Notes: a model not told the origin generated them from the letters alone. A stretch of 64,000 bases of DNA from Pseudomonas viridiflava (GCF_900585905.1 NZ_UTVH01000001.1:682001-746000), one strand, 5' to 3'; counted from the stretch's first letter, positions 39,864 through 49,066 are shown. Made by a program: numbers and translations.

Positions 39864-41101
39864 GCCTTCTGGTCAATCCGATTCCGCGTCGCCGGCCGAT
39901 TCGGCGGGGGCTGGGGCTTCTGGGCGACAGCTTTTCCGGTAACTGCCACACCATCGCGGCCACTGCGTTTGGGACTGAGGCCTATGGCTTTGCGGCGATG
40001 ATCGCGGCGCGCACCGGACTGTTCCCCAGCTACCTGGACAATCAGGGCAAGGTAAACGACCACACTGGCCAGTTCATGGCCCGGTTGCCCGCGGCTATCG
40101 CGTCAGCCACTGCCGATCTATGGCTGCTCCTGTCGCGCACCAATGACAGCACTACAGCAGGCATGACGCTGGCGGACACGAAAGCCAACGTGATGAAGAT
40201 CGTGGCCGCGTTCCTGAATACGCCTGGCAAGTACTTGATCGTGGGAACGGGCACGCCGAGGTTCGGGGGTAGGGCGCTGGCTGGTCAGGCGCTGGCGGAT
40301 GCGATCGCCTACAAGGACTGGGTGCTGAGCTACGTCAGCCAGTTCGTTCCGGTGGTCAACATCTGGGACGGGTTCACCGAGGCCATGACCGTGGAAGGCC
40401 TGCACCCCAATATCTTGGGCGCCGATTTCATCAGCTCGAGGGTGGTGCCCGTCATCACCGCAAACTTCGAATTTCCCGGCATACCGCTGCCAACGGATGC
40501 TGGCGACATCTATTCAGCGATCCGCCCATTCGGCTGCCTGAATGCCAACCCGCTGATGGCCGGTGTAGGCGGCACGCTGCCTGCCAGCGTCAATGCGGTG
40601 GCCGGTTCGGTGCTGGCCGACAACTACAAGGCAAGCGGTTCGGGCCTGGGCGGGATCACCTCGCGGTGGTTCAAGGAGTCGGCAGCGTTTGGCGAGGCGC
40701 AGTGCATCGAGCTGACCGGGACAATGGCGGCGGCCGGTGGTTACATCTACATGCAGCCAGCGGCGAACGTCGCCCTGCCGCTGGCCATGGGTGATGTTAT
40801 CGAGATGGTGTCGGCCGTCGAGATCGACGGAAGTTCACGCGGCATCTTGGGCTGGGAAGCTGAGCTGATCATCACCAAACCGGTAAGCGGGACCTCGACC
40901 ACGATCTATTACCGGTCGATGGACAAGTATCAGGAACCGTTCACGATGCCTCCCAACTTCTCCGGCGAGCTGGAGACCCAGCGAGGCGTCATCGACCTGA
41001 CTGAAACCGTAATCACCTCACGTATGGGCCTTTACCTCGGCGCAGGTGTGCCGCAAAACTCGACAGTCAAGGTTGCGCAGTTCGGAATTCGTAAGGTTTA
41101 A
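39860..41101 (+). CDS. SGNH/GDSL-hydrolase tail protein
   Basis: A 413-residue protein. An SGNH hydrolase domain lies at residues 15-200: GLLGDSFSGN with the nucleophile Ser, LLLSRTNDS (Asn block), VEGLHPNILG with the catalytic His. The usual Asp two to three residues before His is Glu or absent here. A C-terminal beta-rich domain (about 210-413) ends in QFGIRKV. As part of the tail-fibre locus it probably deacetylates surface polysaccharide. The last ~57 codons recur in diverged form at 42721-42894. Confidence 0.78.
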   Translation: MSLLVNPIPRRRPIRRGLGLLGDSFSGNCHTIAATAFGTEAYGFAAMIAARTGLFPSYLDNQGKVNDHTGQFMARLPAAIASATADLWLLLSRTNDSTTAGMTLADTKANVMKIVAAFLNTPGKYLIVGTGTPRFGGRALAGQALADAIAYKDWVLSYVSQFVPVVNIWDGFTEAMTVEGLHPNILGADFISSRVVPVITANFEFPGIPLPTDAGDIYSAIRPFGCLNANPLMAGVGGTLPASVNAVAGSVLADNYKASGSGLGGITSRWFKESAAFGEAQCIELTGTMAAAGGYIYMQPAANVALPLAMGDVIEMVSAVEIDGSSRGILGWEAELIITKPVSGTSTTIYYRSMDKYQEPFTMPPNFSGELETQRGVIDLTETVITSRMGLYLGAGVPQNSTVKVAQFGIRKV

Positions 41102-41179
41102 ATAAATATACCGAGCATGATGCGCTTTGAGCGGGGTCAATCACTTAAGGCTCTGCTCAACTATTCTATAATATAAATG

Positions 41180-41605
41180 TTACTTGGTGCTTATGCTAAA
41201 GCCCTCAATTGGGATTTCTTCGGTTCGATTGTAAATTGGCAAAGCGCTAAAGTTAATATTTTCAAGAATTTCGCAGCTCCATGCCTTGGTTAGGGCTGCG
41301 TTATACAACATACCTAAAGTCATCACCGTCTTTGCGCGCCGGTTTTTGGCTCTGAAAAATACGAAAATGTCAGTCCCTTCTGGCTTGAAGTAACGGTAGT
41401 GGTCGTAGTCGCCAACGTCAACACCAAAGTGTTGGAAAAAATCCACCATGAAGTCACTGGCGTCGTCACCGTCAAGCCCTAGATCCCAACTGATTCTCGT
41501 AGCGAGGCTGAGAGTCTCGAATGCCTTCCTGCCAAATCCAACATAAAAGTAGATTCTATTTACAAGATAGTCAACAACTTCATATTTTAGATCGTTTCTA
41601 GCCAT
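41180..41605 (-). CDS. DUF1493-like acidic protein, candidate immunity protein
   Basis: A 141-residue protein. The core LATRISWDLGLDGDDASDFMVDFF and the following VDVGDYDHYRYFKPEG (given in pieces: DLGLDGDDASDFMVDFF, VDVGDYDHYRYF) match the DUF1493 pattern. DUF1493 proteins have an acyl-carrier-protein-like acidic fold. It is the last gene in the hcp operon, three bases after the preceding stop. Position as the final gene behind a candidate secreted protein fits an immunity role; this is inference. GC content is low. Confidence 0.72.
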   Translation of the reverse strand: MARNDLKYEVVDYLVNRIYFYVGFGRKAFETLSLATRISWDLGLDGDDASDFMVDFFQHFGVDVGDYDHYRYFKPEGTDIFVFFRAKNRRAKTVMTLGMLYNAALTKAWSCEILENINFSALPIYNRTEEIPIEGFSISTK

Positions 41606-41607
41606 TT

Positions 41608-42039
41608 TTAAAAAACCTGATCACGTTCATCTACGATAGCATTGTAGGTGTTCACCGTTACGTAACCTATTTTGCCAAGCTCGTATGCAGTATAGGACCA
41701 TCCTATAACGGGCGTTGCTCGTGCGATGAAACCGCCAATGCTTCGTGTCCATCGGAGGTGCGGCGGAAGCCATCCTGTAAGCGATGGTGCTCTAAAACTG
41801 CCAGGAAACTTGCGGTTGTTAAGAGTGCGCCGCATGACTATAGACATAACAGAAGTGTTATTAATCGCTCCGCCAGGCTTTGTTCTTGTTGGTATTATGT
41901 TGGCGCCTAAGACGATAGCCAATGCAGCCCCTACATCGTCCAATCCAAATTCATCCATTGCCACCTCTGTGGCAATGACAAATAGTAGTTCATTCGCTGT
42001 TAATCCGCAGTCACCGTCGTAACAATATATTCTAGCCAC
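41608..42039 (-). CDS. Small Gly-rich hydrophobic protein, candidate Hcp-delivered effector
   Basis: A 143-residue protein with GTG start after AAGGA. An N-terminal soluble part (IYCYDGDCGLTANELLF) is followed by two hydrophobic segments: DVGAALAIVLGANIIPTR and GGFIARATPVIGWSYTAYEL. The amphipathic, Gly-rich helices suggest a membrane-active protein. It stands directly between an Hcp gene and a DUF1493-like gene, the usual slot for a T6SS effector. No catalytic motif is visible. No family recognised. Confidence 0.6.
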   Translation of the reverse strand: MARIYCYDGDCGLTANELLFVIATEVAMDEFGLDDVGAALAIVLGANIIPTRTKPGGAINNTSVMSIVMRRTLNNRKFPGSFRAPSLTGWLPPHLRWTRSIGGFIARATPVIGWSYTAYELGKIGYVTVNTYNAIVDERDQVF

Positions 42040-42049
42040 TTAACTATCC

Positions 42050-42553
42050 TTATGCGTAAGTGCTATTTCGTGTTTGATCCCAACCACCGGAGATCTGTCC
42101 AATTATCAAGCCGGTAGCTCGGCTTTGCTGGGAGTATCGCATGCTGACCTTAGCGTAATTAAACCTAACTACCTCCTCGGGAAAATTTGAGGGCGATTGC
42201 TCAAATAGATTTCCGGAGGAAACGCCGCTTATGATGACTTCGTCAAACACATATTCCAGATATTTTTGCTTTTCTCCGCCAGCACGACGTACGCACAGCT
42301 TCATTTGCTTAAGATGTTGGCCTGCGCAACATGCCTCGAGAATCTTAGGAGTAGCGTTGTCGATAGCTTTTACGATGCTAAAGTCGCTTAAGTAAACTCG
42401 ACCTACTGTGGCCCCGCCAGCCGAGCTTGCGGTTCTTGACACCGACTGAGCGGCTGATAAGCAAAAAGTGGTAATTTCAACCCAGCCCTTGCAGTCAGAG
42501 TCTGTAGACTCTCCACTAATGCCATCGATCCAAAGATATGCATCTACACTCAT
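42050..42553 (-). CDS. hcp: Hcp, type VI secretion tube protein (TssD), orphan
   Basis: A 167-residue Hcp-family protein: DAYLWIDGISGESTDSDCKG at the N-terminus, LSAAQSVSRTASSAGG, VYLSDFSIVKAIDNATPKIL, CAGQHLKQMKLCVRRAGGE, YLEYVFDEVIISGVSSG and FNYAKVSMRY in the correct order. Hcp hexamers form the T6SS tube and bind effectors inside. AAGGAG lies five bases before ATG 42553. No other T6SS gene is nearby, so the product would use a chromosomal T6SS elsewhere. It sits in the prophage tail-fibre region, which is unusual. Confidence 0.88.
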   Translation of the reverse strand: MSVDAYLWIDGISGESTDSDCKGWVEITTFCLSAAQSVSRTASSAGGATVGRVYLSDFSIVKAIDNATPKILEACCAGQHLKQMKLCVRRAGGEKQKYLEYVFDEVIISGVSSGNLFEQSPSNFPEEVVRFNYAKVSMRYSQQSRATGLIIGQISGGWDQTRNSTYA

Positions 42554-42720
42554 TCCGGCTCCTTGGAACATCTCTGAAATGTGATTCATTTCCGTAGCAC
42601 CATAGCACAAGGACTGCCTTTACGACTCGTGAGCTTGCTTTTCGTCGACATAGAACTGCATGCCGAACTTGCGCCTCCACACCCTAGCGTTAGACCTCGA
42701 CCAAGTCCGGGCGCCGGCCG

Positions 42721-42894
42721 ATGAAAAAATATCCGGAGCGGTTCACGATGCCAGCCAGATTCTCCGGCGAGCTGGAAACGCAGCGCGGCACCACTGAGAC
42801 GGTGATCTCAGCTCGCATGGGCCTGTACCTGGCTGCAGGTGTATCGCAGAACTCCGTCGTGAAGGCGGCCCAGTTCGGGATCCGCAAGGTCTGA
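42721..42894 (+). pseudogene. Diverged second copy of the 3' end of the SGNH tail gene
   Basis: Translates as 57 residues: KKYPERFTMPARFSGELETQ followed by GLYLAAGVSQNSVVKAAQFG, aligning with the C-terminus of the 39860-41101 product with most positions identical and a gap of about three codons. It is only a fragment, without N-terminal or catalytic parts, so probably not functional on its own. It shows that the hcp cassette lies between two related 3' ends. Confidence 0.8.
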
Positions 42895-42972
42895 TTCCTC
42901 TTCAGGTTGGGTTTGCGTCATCCGTCGCAAATCCGCCTGGGCAGGATTGACCAGAATTCTCAATGCCCATTA

Positions 42973-42988
42973 CTGTATCTACATACAG
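42973..42988 (+). promoter_or_regulatory. LexA box (CTGTATCTACATACAG) in an SOS promoter
   Basis: A symmetric CTGTAT-N4-ATACAG box overlaps the -10 TACTGT (42971-42976) of a promoter whose -35 is TTGACC (42947-42952), 18 bases apart. It is 17 bases upstream of ATG 43006. It matches the gammaproteobacterial LexA consensus, so the two following genes should be induced by DNA damage. Confidence 0.82.
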
Positions 42989-43005
42989 TATTCTGAGCAT
43001 GGAAA

Positions 43006-43302
43006 ATGAATTACCTCATTGTCCCAAGACGTCGACTGGGCATCGCCGTGGACAGCAAAGAGCTTCGTCGCATCCAGCCCATACAGGGTGACATCCAGAT
43101 CGCCGAGCTACCGAGCGAGGCGCTGGGCCGCGTCTCAGTCAGCGCATGGATATTCGTCCACTCCTCCAATATGCCCGACCCGTTACCTCGCTTGCTGGAC
43201 GTGCGCATCACGGGGATGAGCACGAACGGCATGAACATCACCGGAATCGAGCAGATAGGCGATGCCTTCTATTCGCAGTCGTGGTGGTGCCGAGGTGTAT
43301 AG
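43006..43302 (+). CDS. SOS-controlled small protein, unknown function
   Basis: A 98-residue protein directly downstream of a strong LexA box. LIVPRRRLGIAVDSKELRRI and VSAWIFVHSSNMPDPLPRLL suggest a compact beta-rich domain of unknown function. It is followed 25 bases later by a second small gene on the same strand. Confidence 0.65.
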   Translation: MNYLIVPRRRLGIAVDSKELRRIQPIQGDIQIAELPSEALGRVSVSAWIFVHSSNMPDPLPRLLDVRITGMSTNGMNITGIEQIGDAFYSQSWWCRGV

Positions 43303-43327
43303 GTCAAGGTATGGACAGGAAGATCCC

Positions 43328-43558
43328 ATGGTTGAATGGGGTAAAGGCATTCAGGACGGCATGTCGTTCATCGCTGACCCGGATATCCATCGGACGAAGA
43401 TGCTCGGCCTGGCGCGAGCCGCGCTGCTCGCGGAGCACATTGATCGGGACCAGTACGGCGAGATGCTCGAGCTGTTGGACTGCGCGAAGCTTTGGGCTGA
43501 CGAAGAGCTGGTGCTTGCTGAGCTGATCGGATTGTTCAGGGGTGCTGATATTGAGTAG
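43328..43558 (+). CDS. Small SOS-operon protein, unknown function
   Basis: A 76-residue helical acidic protein (MVEWGKGIQDGMSFIADPDI, then LARAALLAEHIDRDQYGEML). ATG 43328 lies five bases after AGGAAG; the frame extends upstream without a better start. It forms an operon with the LexA-controlled gene before it. Confidence 0.65.
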   Translation: MVEWGKGIQDGMSFIADPDIHRTKMLGLARAALLAEHIDRDQYGEMLELLDCAKLWADEELVLAELIGLFRGADIE

Positions 43559-44044
43559 GGGTAGGTCGGCAGGACGCCAAAGGAGGGTGCATATCTTCCC
43601 CAAAACGCAACCGTTTGGGCCAATGTTTATTGGGATGGGAAGATCAGTAAAAGGTGTCTGTTTTTGAGGGGCATTTCAAGGTCAAGGCCTTGATTTAAAA
43701 GGCCTTCAACGATTTTTATCCGGCATCCCAGGCTTTGATGCCGTAAAGAATGTAGGTCATTGATCCCTTGGGCGGGCGGGCTGGCCGCAAACGCCCCTCA
43801 GTTGCTCCGATAGGTGTGCGGCGGATTATGCGACATCGGTCCATTGCGCGCCATGACTGTCACGCTGCAGGTCCATCACTCTGGGCGACTGCTGTTACAA
43901 GGTGTGTATCGCAAGCGGCGCCCATTGGCGTTTGCGGGCGCATGCAGGGCGCCTCCCGTTCATCAGGCGAAGGGCACCAGTTGCCCTGCAGCTCACTCCC
44001 ATATCCATGCGGGGACTTCCCGTGCCAGCAAATGGAGAAAGATC
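43559..44044. other. Gene-free boundary region between prophage and core genome
   Basis: No convincing gene, tRNA or strong terminator was recognised in these 486 bases. A partial inverted repeat AAGGCCTTGATTTAAAAGGCCTT (two arms AAGGCCTTGA and AAAAGGCCTT) lies near 43686-43710. The prophage end (attR) probably lies here or close by, but no target gene remnant is recognisable. Confidence 0.45.
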
Positions 44045-44221
44045 ATGACAGTTGTAGACAATGGTCCGGAAAACGGCTACCAGGGCCCGGCTGAGCCCGG
44101 TAGCGATGAAGATGTCTATCCGGATGCCGACAGCGACAATCACGGCAATAAAGACACAGACCCGTCTGCAGATCTTGAAGCCGACGAAGACGAAGAGTCT
44201 GCGCCTGGTAACAGCATCTGA
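44045..44221 (+). CDS. Small acidic protein, unknown function
   Basis: A 58-residue protein, almost a third Asp/Glu, starting ATG 44045 after TGGAGAAAGATC. The composition (GSDEDVYPDADSDN, ADEDEESAPG) suggests a disordered acidic peptide. It is probably a chromosomal gene at the prophage edge, convergent with dapC. Confidence 0.5.
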   Translation: MTVVDNGPENGYQGPAEPGSDEDVYPDADSDNHGNKDTDPSADLEADEDEESAPGNSI

Positions 44222-44233
44222 CGGTTGGAGGCG

Positions 44234-44267
44234 GTACAACACCCCGCTGTATCGCGGGGCGTTGTAC
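44234..44267. terminator. Bidirectional hairpin between convergent genes
   Basis: 14-base arms (44234-44247 and 44254-44267) that start GTACAAC and end with CCCCGC pair with one mismatch around a six-base loop. No long T-run follows, but the location between two convergent genes suggests a transcription stop. Confidence 0.55.
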
Positions 44268-44320
44268 GCTCAGGTCCGCGCAAGCGGGCGCCGCGCCAAA
44301 TGCCACGACGCGGGTATCGA

Positions 44321-45514
44321 TCAACGGCGGATGAAATCCCGAATCCGTTCAGCCGCTTCGATGCATTCGGCCAGCGGTGCGACCAGCGCCAGGCGCACAC
44401 GCCCGGCGCCCGGGTTTACACCGTCAACTTCCCGCGACAGGTACGAGCCCGGTACGACGGTGACATGCTGCTCGACGAAGAGGTCGCGACAGAACGCTGC
44501 GTCGTCGGTGCCGACATTCGGCCACAGGTAGAAACCGCCGTCAGGACGTTGCACATCCATCACGGGTGTGAGGATGTCCAGTACGGCGTCGTACTTCTCC
44601 CGGTACAGCACGCGGTTGGCGCGCACATGCGCTTCGTCATTCCACGCGGCGATACTGGCCAGCTGGGTTTGAACCGGCATGGCGCAGCCGTGATAGGTGC
44701 GATAAAGCAGGAAAGCCTTGAGAATCTCGGCGTCGCCAGCCACGAATCCGGAACGCAGACCCGGCAGGTTCGAGCGCTTTGACAGGCTGTGAAACACCAC
44801 GCAACGTTTGAAGTCCGTACGACCCAGCGCCACGCACGCGCTGAGCAGGCCGGGGGGCGGCGTCAACTCGTCGAAGTAAAGCTCGCTGTAACACTCGTCG
44901 GCAGCAATCACGAAGTCGTGCTCATCAGCGAGGGCGATCAGCTTCTTCAGCGTCTCCAGCGGGATCAGGGCGCCGGTGGGATTGCCTGGCGAACACAGGA
45001 ACAGAATCTGGCAGCGTTTCCAGATGTCTGCCGACACCGCGTCAAAATCCGGATTGAAGCCTTCTTCACTCAGGCATGGCAGGTAATGCGGCTTGGCGCC
45101 TGCCAGGAAAGCCGCGCCTTCATAGATTTGATAGAACGGATTGGGGCTCACCACCAGTGCATCGTCGGCACGATTGACCACGGTCTGGGTGAAGGCGAAC
45201 AGTGCCTCGCGGGTGCCATTGACCGGCAGAACGTTGCGCGTCGGGTCCAGCCAGCCCTGGGGTATGTCGAAACGGCGGGCACACCAGTCAGCAATGGTTT
45301 CACGCAGCGCCGGGATGCCCAGCGTGGTTGGGTACACCGCCATCTGATCCAGATTGTCTGCCAGTGCCTTGGCCACGAAGTCAGGGGAGCGGTGCTTGGG
45401 TTCACCGATGGACAGCGCAATGGGGCGTTTGTCCGGGTTTGGCGTCACGCTGCCCAGCAGTGCGCGAAGCTTCTCGAAAGGGTAGGGCTGAAGCAGTTGC
45501 ATGGCGTTGTTCAT
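44321..45514 (-). CDS. dapC: Succinyldiaminopimelate transaminase
   Basis: A 397-residue PLP-dependent aminotransferase that makes N-succinyl-LL-2,6-diaminopimelate in lysine and peptidoglycan synthesis. Visible: SIGEPKHRSPDFV, CSPGNPTGAL, AADECYSELYF, and the PLP Lys in HSLSKRSNLPGLRSGF. Start ATG 45514 was chosen for its GAGAG ribosome binding site and typical N-terminus (MNNAMQLLQPYPFEKLR). It lies 33 bases downstream of glnD, as in other pseudomonads. Confidence 0.93.
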   Translation of the reverse strand: MNNAMQLLQPYPFEKLRALLGSVTPNPDKRPIALSIGEPKHRSPDFVAKALADNLDQMAVYPTTLGIPALRETIADWCARRFDIPQGWLDPTRNVLPVNGTREALFAFTQTVVNRADDALVVSPNPFYQIYEGAAFLAGAKPHYLPCLSEEGFNPDFDAVSADIWKRCQILFLCSPGNPTGALIPLETLKKLIALADEHDFVIAADECYSELYFDELTPPPGLLSACVALGRTDFKRCVVFHSLSKRSNLPGLRSGFVAGDAEILKAFLLYRTYHGCAMPVQTQLASIAAWNDEAHVRANRVLYREKYDAVLDILTPVMDVQRPDGGFYLWPNVGTDDAAFCRDLFVEQHVTVVPGSYLSREVDGVNPGAGRVRLALVAPLAECIEAAERIRDFIRR

Positions 45515-45546
45515 GGCAAGGCTCTCAAAAGTCTGTTGGAACGCGT

Positions 45547-48243
45547 TCAAATGCTGATGCGCAGTTCGCCGGGTTCATGATTGACGTTCAACTGCTCAAC
45601 GATTGCGTCCTGCAGCTCCCGGCACAATTGCGGATCCGACAGCGGCTGGTTATTGGCGTCGGTGAGAAAGAACACGTCCTCGACACGCTCGCCCAGGGTG
45701 GCGATCTTGGCGTTCTGCAAGGACAGGTCAAACTCCAGGAAAATCTTGCCGATGCGGGCCAGCAGCCCCGGCCGATCGGGAGCGGATAGCTCAAGAATGG
45801 TCACCGGCCGCTGCGCATCATTGAGGATGGTGACCTGCGGCGCGAAGGCGAAATGCTTGAGCTGGCGCGGTACGCGACGTTTGATGATGGTCGGGTAGTC
45901 GTCCGGGTTGCGCAGCGCCTCGGTCAGGCCTGCACGAATGGCTTGAACGCGCTCGGGATTATTGCCGATCGAACCGCCGTCGTTGTCGAGCACGATGTAG
46001 GTGTCGAGGGTGAACTTGCTGGTGGAGGTGATGACCCTGGCGTCGTGGATATTGAGGTTCAGCTGATCCATAGCCGCCACGGTCACTGCAAAAAAGTCAT
46101 GCTGGTCGGGCGCATAGATGAAGATCTGGGTGCCGCCTTCGAACTCGCGCTGGGTGGTTTCCTTCATCAGTACCAATGGGCCACCGTCCACAGGTTGCTG
46201 CAGAATCGCGTCGCTGTGCCAGGCCACGTCACCGGCGGTATGACGCAGGAAGTAGTCGTCACCGAGTTGCGACCACAACTGCTCGATGTCATCAGGATCG
46301 GTGCCGTTGCGCACCAGAATGTCCAGCGCGGCGGTTTGCGTACGACGAATCTGCTCTTCGCGGTCTACCGGGTTTTCCAGCCCGCGGCGCAGCGCGCGCT
46401 TGGTCTCGGTGTACAACTGACGCAGCAGGCTGGCGCGCCATGAGTTCCACAGCGTTGGATTGGTCGCGTTGATGTCGGCGACGGTCAGCACATAGAGGTA
46501 GTCCAGATGGGTCTCGTCGCTGACGAACTGAGCGAAATCATGAATCACCTGCGGGTCGGACAGGTCCTTGCGCTGCGCTGTCGTGGACATCACAAGGTGA
46601 TGGCTGACCAGCCAGGCGATCAGCCGCGTGTCCCACGCCGGTAACTGATGACGCACGCCGAATGCCTCGGCATCCACCGCGCCCAGCTCCGAATGATCCC
46701 CGCCGCGGCCTTTGCCGATATCGTGATACAGGCCCGCCAGGTAGATCAGCTCGGGCTTGGGCAGGCGCGCCATGATCTTGCTCGCCAGCGGAAATTTCTC
46801 GGACACCTGGGTGTACTGCAGTTTACGCAGGTGCTTGATGAGGTTCAGGGTATGGGCGTCGACGGTATAAATGTGAAACAGGTCATGCTGCATCTGGCCC
46901 ACGATATGGCCGAACTCCGGCAGGTACAGGCCTAGAATCCCGTAACGGTTCATCCGCCGCAGATTGCGGTGGATGCCGGTTTCGCACTTGAACAGCTCGA
47001 TGAACAGGCTGGTGTTACGAATATCGTTGCGAAAGTCATCGTCAATCAAATGCCGGTGCTCGCGCAGCAGGCGGATGGTGTCGGCACGCACGCCCTTGAT
47101 CTCTGGGTGCTGGGCCGTGAGCACGAAGATCTCGAGCATGGCGAATGGGGTGCGCTTGAACACGTTGCTGTGGGTCGCCTCGATATAGCCATCGTGGAGC
47201 TGGAAGCGTGAATTGATCGGCTGCGTGATGGCGCCGTCGTCGTCGGTCAGGATGACTTCTTCAAAGTGCTGAATGATCAGGTCGCTAAGCTGGGCGATGC
47301 TCATGACCACCCGGTAATACTTTTGCATCAGGCGTTCGATGGCCAGCTTGGCATCGCTGTCTTCGTACCCCAGAAGGCTGGCGATGCTGCGCTGATGGTC
47401 GAACAGCAAGCGGTCCTCGGAGCGCCCGGCCAGCATGTGCAGCGCGTAACGCACCTTCCACAGGAACTCCTGAGACGAGGCCAGCAGCTTGTTCTCGCTC
47501 TCCAGCAGGAAACCCTCGCCAGCCAGGGCGTGCAGGTTGAGCGTGCCGTATTGGCGGCGGGCTACCCAGAGAATGGTCTGAATATCGCGCAGGCCGCCTG
47601 GCGAGCCTTTGACGTTGGGTTCCAGGTTGTATTCGGTGTCGTTGTACTTGTGATGGCGGGTTTTCTGCTCGGCACGTTTGGCGAGGAAGAACTCCTTGCT
47701 CGGCCACATCTCCCGTGGGCTGGTCACTTCCAGCATGCGCTGGCGCAGGCGTTCGGGCCCGGCGATGGTCCGGCTCTCCATCAGGTTGGTGATGACCGTC
47801 AGATCGGCGCGGCCTTCCTGGGCGCACTCCTCAATCGAGCGCACGCTCTGACCGACCTCAAGGCCGATGTCCCACAGCAAGGTGAGAAAGCGCTCAATGG
47901 GCTCGCGGAAAAGTTCGTGATCGTCGCTTTCCAGCAGAATCAGCAGATCGATGTCGGAGTAGGGGTGCAGCTCGCCACGGCCGTAGCCGCCCACTGCGAG
48001 CAGGCCGATGTCGGCTTCCTCGCTCCAGTCGAACTGGTCCCATGCCTGCTGCAGAATGTTATCGACGAACCAGGCGCGGTCTTCGATCAGGCGGCGAATG
48101 TCGCGGCCTGCCCTGAACCGCGCATCCAGTGCCTCACGAGCAGTGCGAATGGCCTTCTTGAACGCGGCAATGGGGCTCGCCTTCAGCGCGAGTTCGGCCT
48201 GGAACTGGCCACGGTCGAACAAATCGGGATCCACTTGCGGCAT
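45547..48243 (-). CDS. glnD: [Protein-PII] uridylyltransferase / uridylyl-removing enzyme
   Basis: An 898-residue nitrogen sensor. The nucleotidyltransferase motif [19 protein letters not shown] is near residue 85-103, the HD hydrolase motif [13 protein letters not shown] near 515, and two ACT glutamine-sensing domains fill the last ~190 residues. It uridylylates PII proteins when glutamine is low and removes UMP when glutamine is high. Between map and dapC. Confidence 0.96.
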   Translation of the reverse strand: MPQVDPDLFDRGQFQAELALKASPIAAFKKAIRTAREALDARFRAGRDIRRLIEDRAWFVDNILQQAWDQFDWSEEADIGLLAVGGYGRGELHPYSDIDLLILLESDDHELFREPIERFLTLLWDIGLEVGQSVRSIEECAQEGRADLTVITNLMESRTIAGPERLRQRMLEVTSPREMWPSKEFFLAKRAEQKTRHHKYNDTEYNLEPNVKGSPGGLRDIQTILWVARRQYGTLNLHALAGEGFLLESENKLLASSQEFLWKVRYALHMLAGRSEDRLLFDHQRSIASLLGYEDSDAKLAIERLMQKYYRVVMSIAQLSDLIIQHFEEVILTDDDGAITQPINSRFQLHDGYIEATHSNVFKRTPFAMLEIFVLTAQHPEIKGVRADTIRLLREHRHLIDDDFRNDIRNTSLFIELFKCETGIHRNLRRMNRYGILGLYLPEFGHIVGQMQHDLFHIYTVDAHTLNLIKHLRKLQYTQVSEKFPLASKIMARLPKPELIYLAGLYHDIGKGRGGDHSELGAVDAEAFGVRHQLPAWDTRLIAWLVSHHLVMSTTAQRKDLSDPQVIHDFAQFVSDETHLDYLYVLTVADINATNPTLWNSWRASLLRQLYTETKRALRRGLENPVDREEQIRRTQTAALDILVRNGTDPDDIEQLWSQLGDDYFLRHTAGDVAWHSDAILQQPVDGGPLVLMKETTQREFEGGTQIFIYAPDQHDFFAVTVAAMDQLNLNIHDARVITSTSKFTLDTYIVLDNDGGSIGNNPERVQAIRAGLTEALRNPDDYPTIIKRRVPRQLKHFAFAPQVTILNDAQRPVTILELSAPDRPGLLARIGKIFLEFDLSLQNAKIATLGERVEDVFFLTDANNQPLSDPQLCRELQDAIVEQLNVNHEPGELRISI

Positions 48244-48283
48244 GGAACTGCTTTCCTTCTGCTGGCTGGGACGTGGTGTTCGA

Positions 48284-49066
48284 TCAGGCGCCGGTGCGGG
48301 CGATGGTGTCGTCGCTGCGCAGGGTGAAGATCTCGTAGCCGTCTGCCGTCACCAGAATCGTGTGCTCCCACTGCGCCGACAGTTTGCGATCCTTGGTGAT
48401 AGCGGTCCAGCCATCGCCCAGCAGGCGGGTTTCAGCACGGCCCTGGTTGATCATCGGTTCGATGGTGAAGGTCATGCCCTCGACCAGCTCCATGCCTTCT
48501 CCGGCCTTGCCGTAGTGCAGCACCTGGGGCTCTTCATGGAAAACCTTGCCGATACCATGACCGCAATACTCGCGAACCACGGAAAAGCCGCTCTTTTCAG
48601 CGTGCTTCTGGATCACTTCGCCAATATCCCCCAGACGCGTGCCGGGGCGGACGATCTCGATGCCTTTGTACAGGCATTCCTGGGTCACCTTCGACAGCCG
48701 TTCTGCCCACTCGGCCACTTTGCCGACATGGAACATCTTGCTGGTGTCGCCGTGGTAACCGTCCTTGATCACGGTGATGTCGATGTTCAGCACATCGCCG
48801 TTTTTCAGTGGCTTGTCATTGGGAATGCCATGGCAGACCACATGGTTGATCGAAGTGCAGATGGATTTTGGGTAGCCCTTGTAATTGAGCGGGGCAGGGA
48901 TGGCGTGCTGCTCGTTGACGATGTAGTCGTGGCAAATCCGGTCCAGTTCTTCGGTGGTGACGCCAGGCTTGACGTGAGCACCGATCATCTCCAGAACATC
49001 GGCAGCCAGGCGACCGGCGATGCGCATTTTCTCGATGTCTTCAGGGGTTTTGATGGTGACTGTCAT
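48284..49066 (-). CDS. map: Methionine aminopeptidase, type I
   Basis: A 260-residue enzyme removing the initiator methionine from nascent proteins. Metal ligands: Asp in [16 protein letters not shown] (two Asp), His in YCGHGIG, Glu in FTIEPM and Glu in WEHTILV. Divergent from rpsB, as in most gammaproteobacteria. Confidence 0.96.
   Translation of the reverse strand: MTVTIKTPEDIEKMRIAGRLAADVLEMIGAHVKPGVTTEELDRICHDYIVNEQHAIPAPLNYKGYPKSICTSINHVVCHGIPNDKPLKNGDVLNIDITVIKDGYHGDTSKMFHVGKVAEWAERLSKVTQECLYKGIEIVRPGTRLGDIGEVIQKHAEKSGFSVVREYCGHGIGKVFHEEPQVLHYGKAGEGMELVEGMTFTIEPMINQGRAETRLLGDGWTAITKDRKLSAQWEHTILVTADGYEIFTLRSDDTIARTGA

Larger units (their letters stand above)
1..43558. mobile_element. 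Temperate prophage, HK97-type head and Mu/SfV-type contractile tail (left end outside window)
   Basis: A continuous phage gene set is visible: methyltransferases, CI/Cro control region, replication genes, tyrosine recombinase, antiterminator, lysis genes, terminases, portal, head protease, capsid, connectors, tail sheath, tube, tape measure, baseplate, fibre and endolysin. The left boundary is beyond position 1. The right boundary is not resolved; it is placed after the SOS-controlled gene pair ending at 43558 and before the dapC side of the core genome at about 44.0 kb. No key structural or regulatory class is missing, so the element may be functional. Confidence 0.93.

Noticed and set aside
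41180..42553. Interpretation of the Hcp gene as a phage tail tube gene
   Set aside because: The phage already has a Mu-type tube gene at 30085-30432, and the 42050-42553 product carries the Hcp-specific blocks in order.
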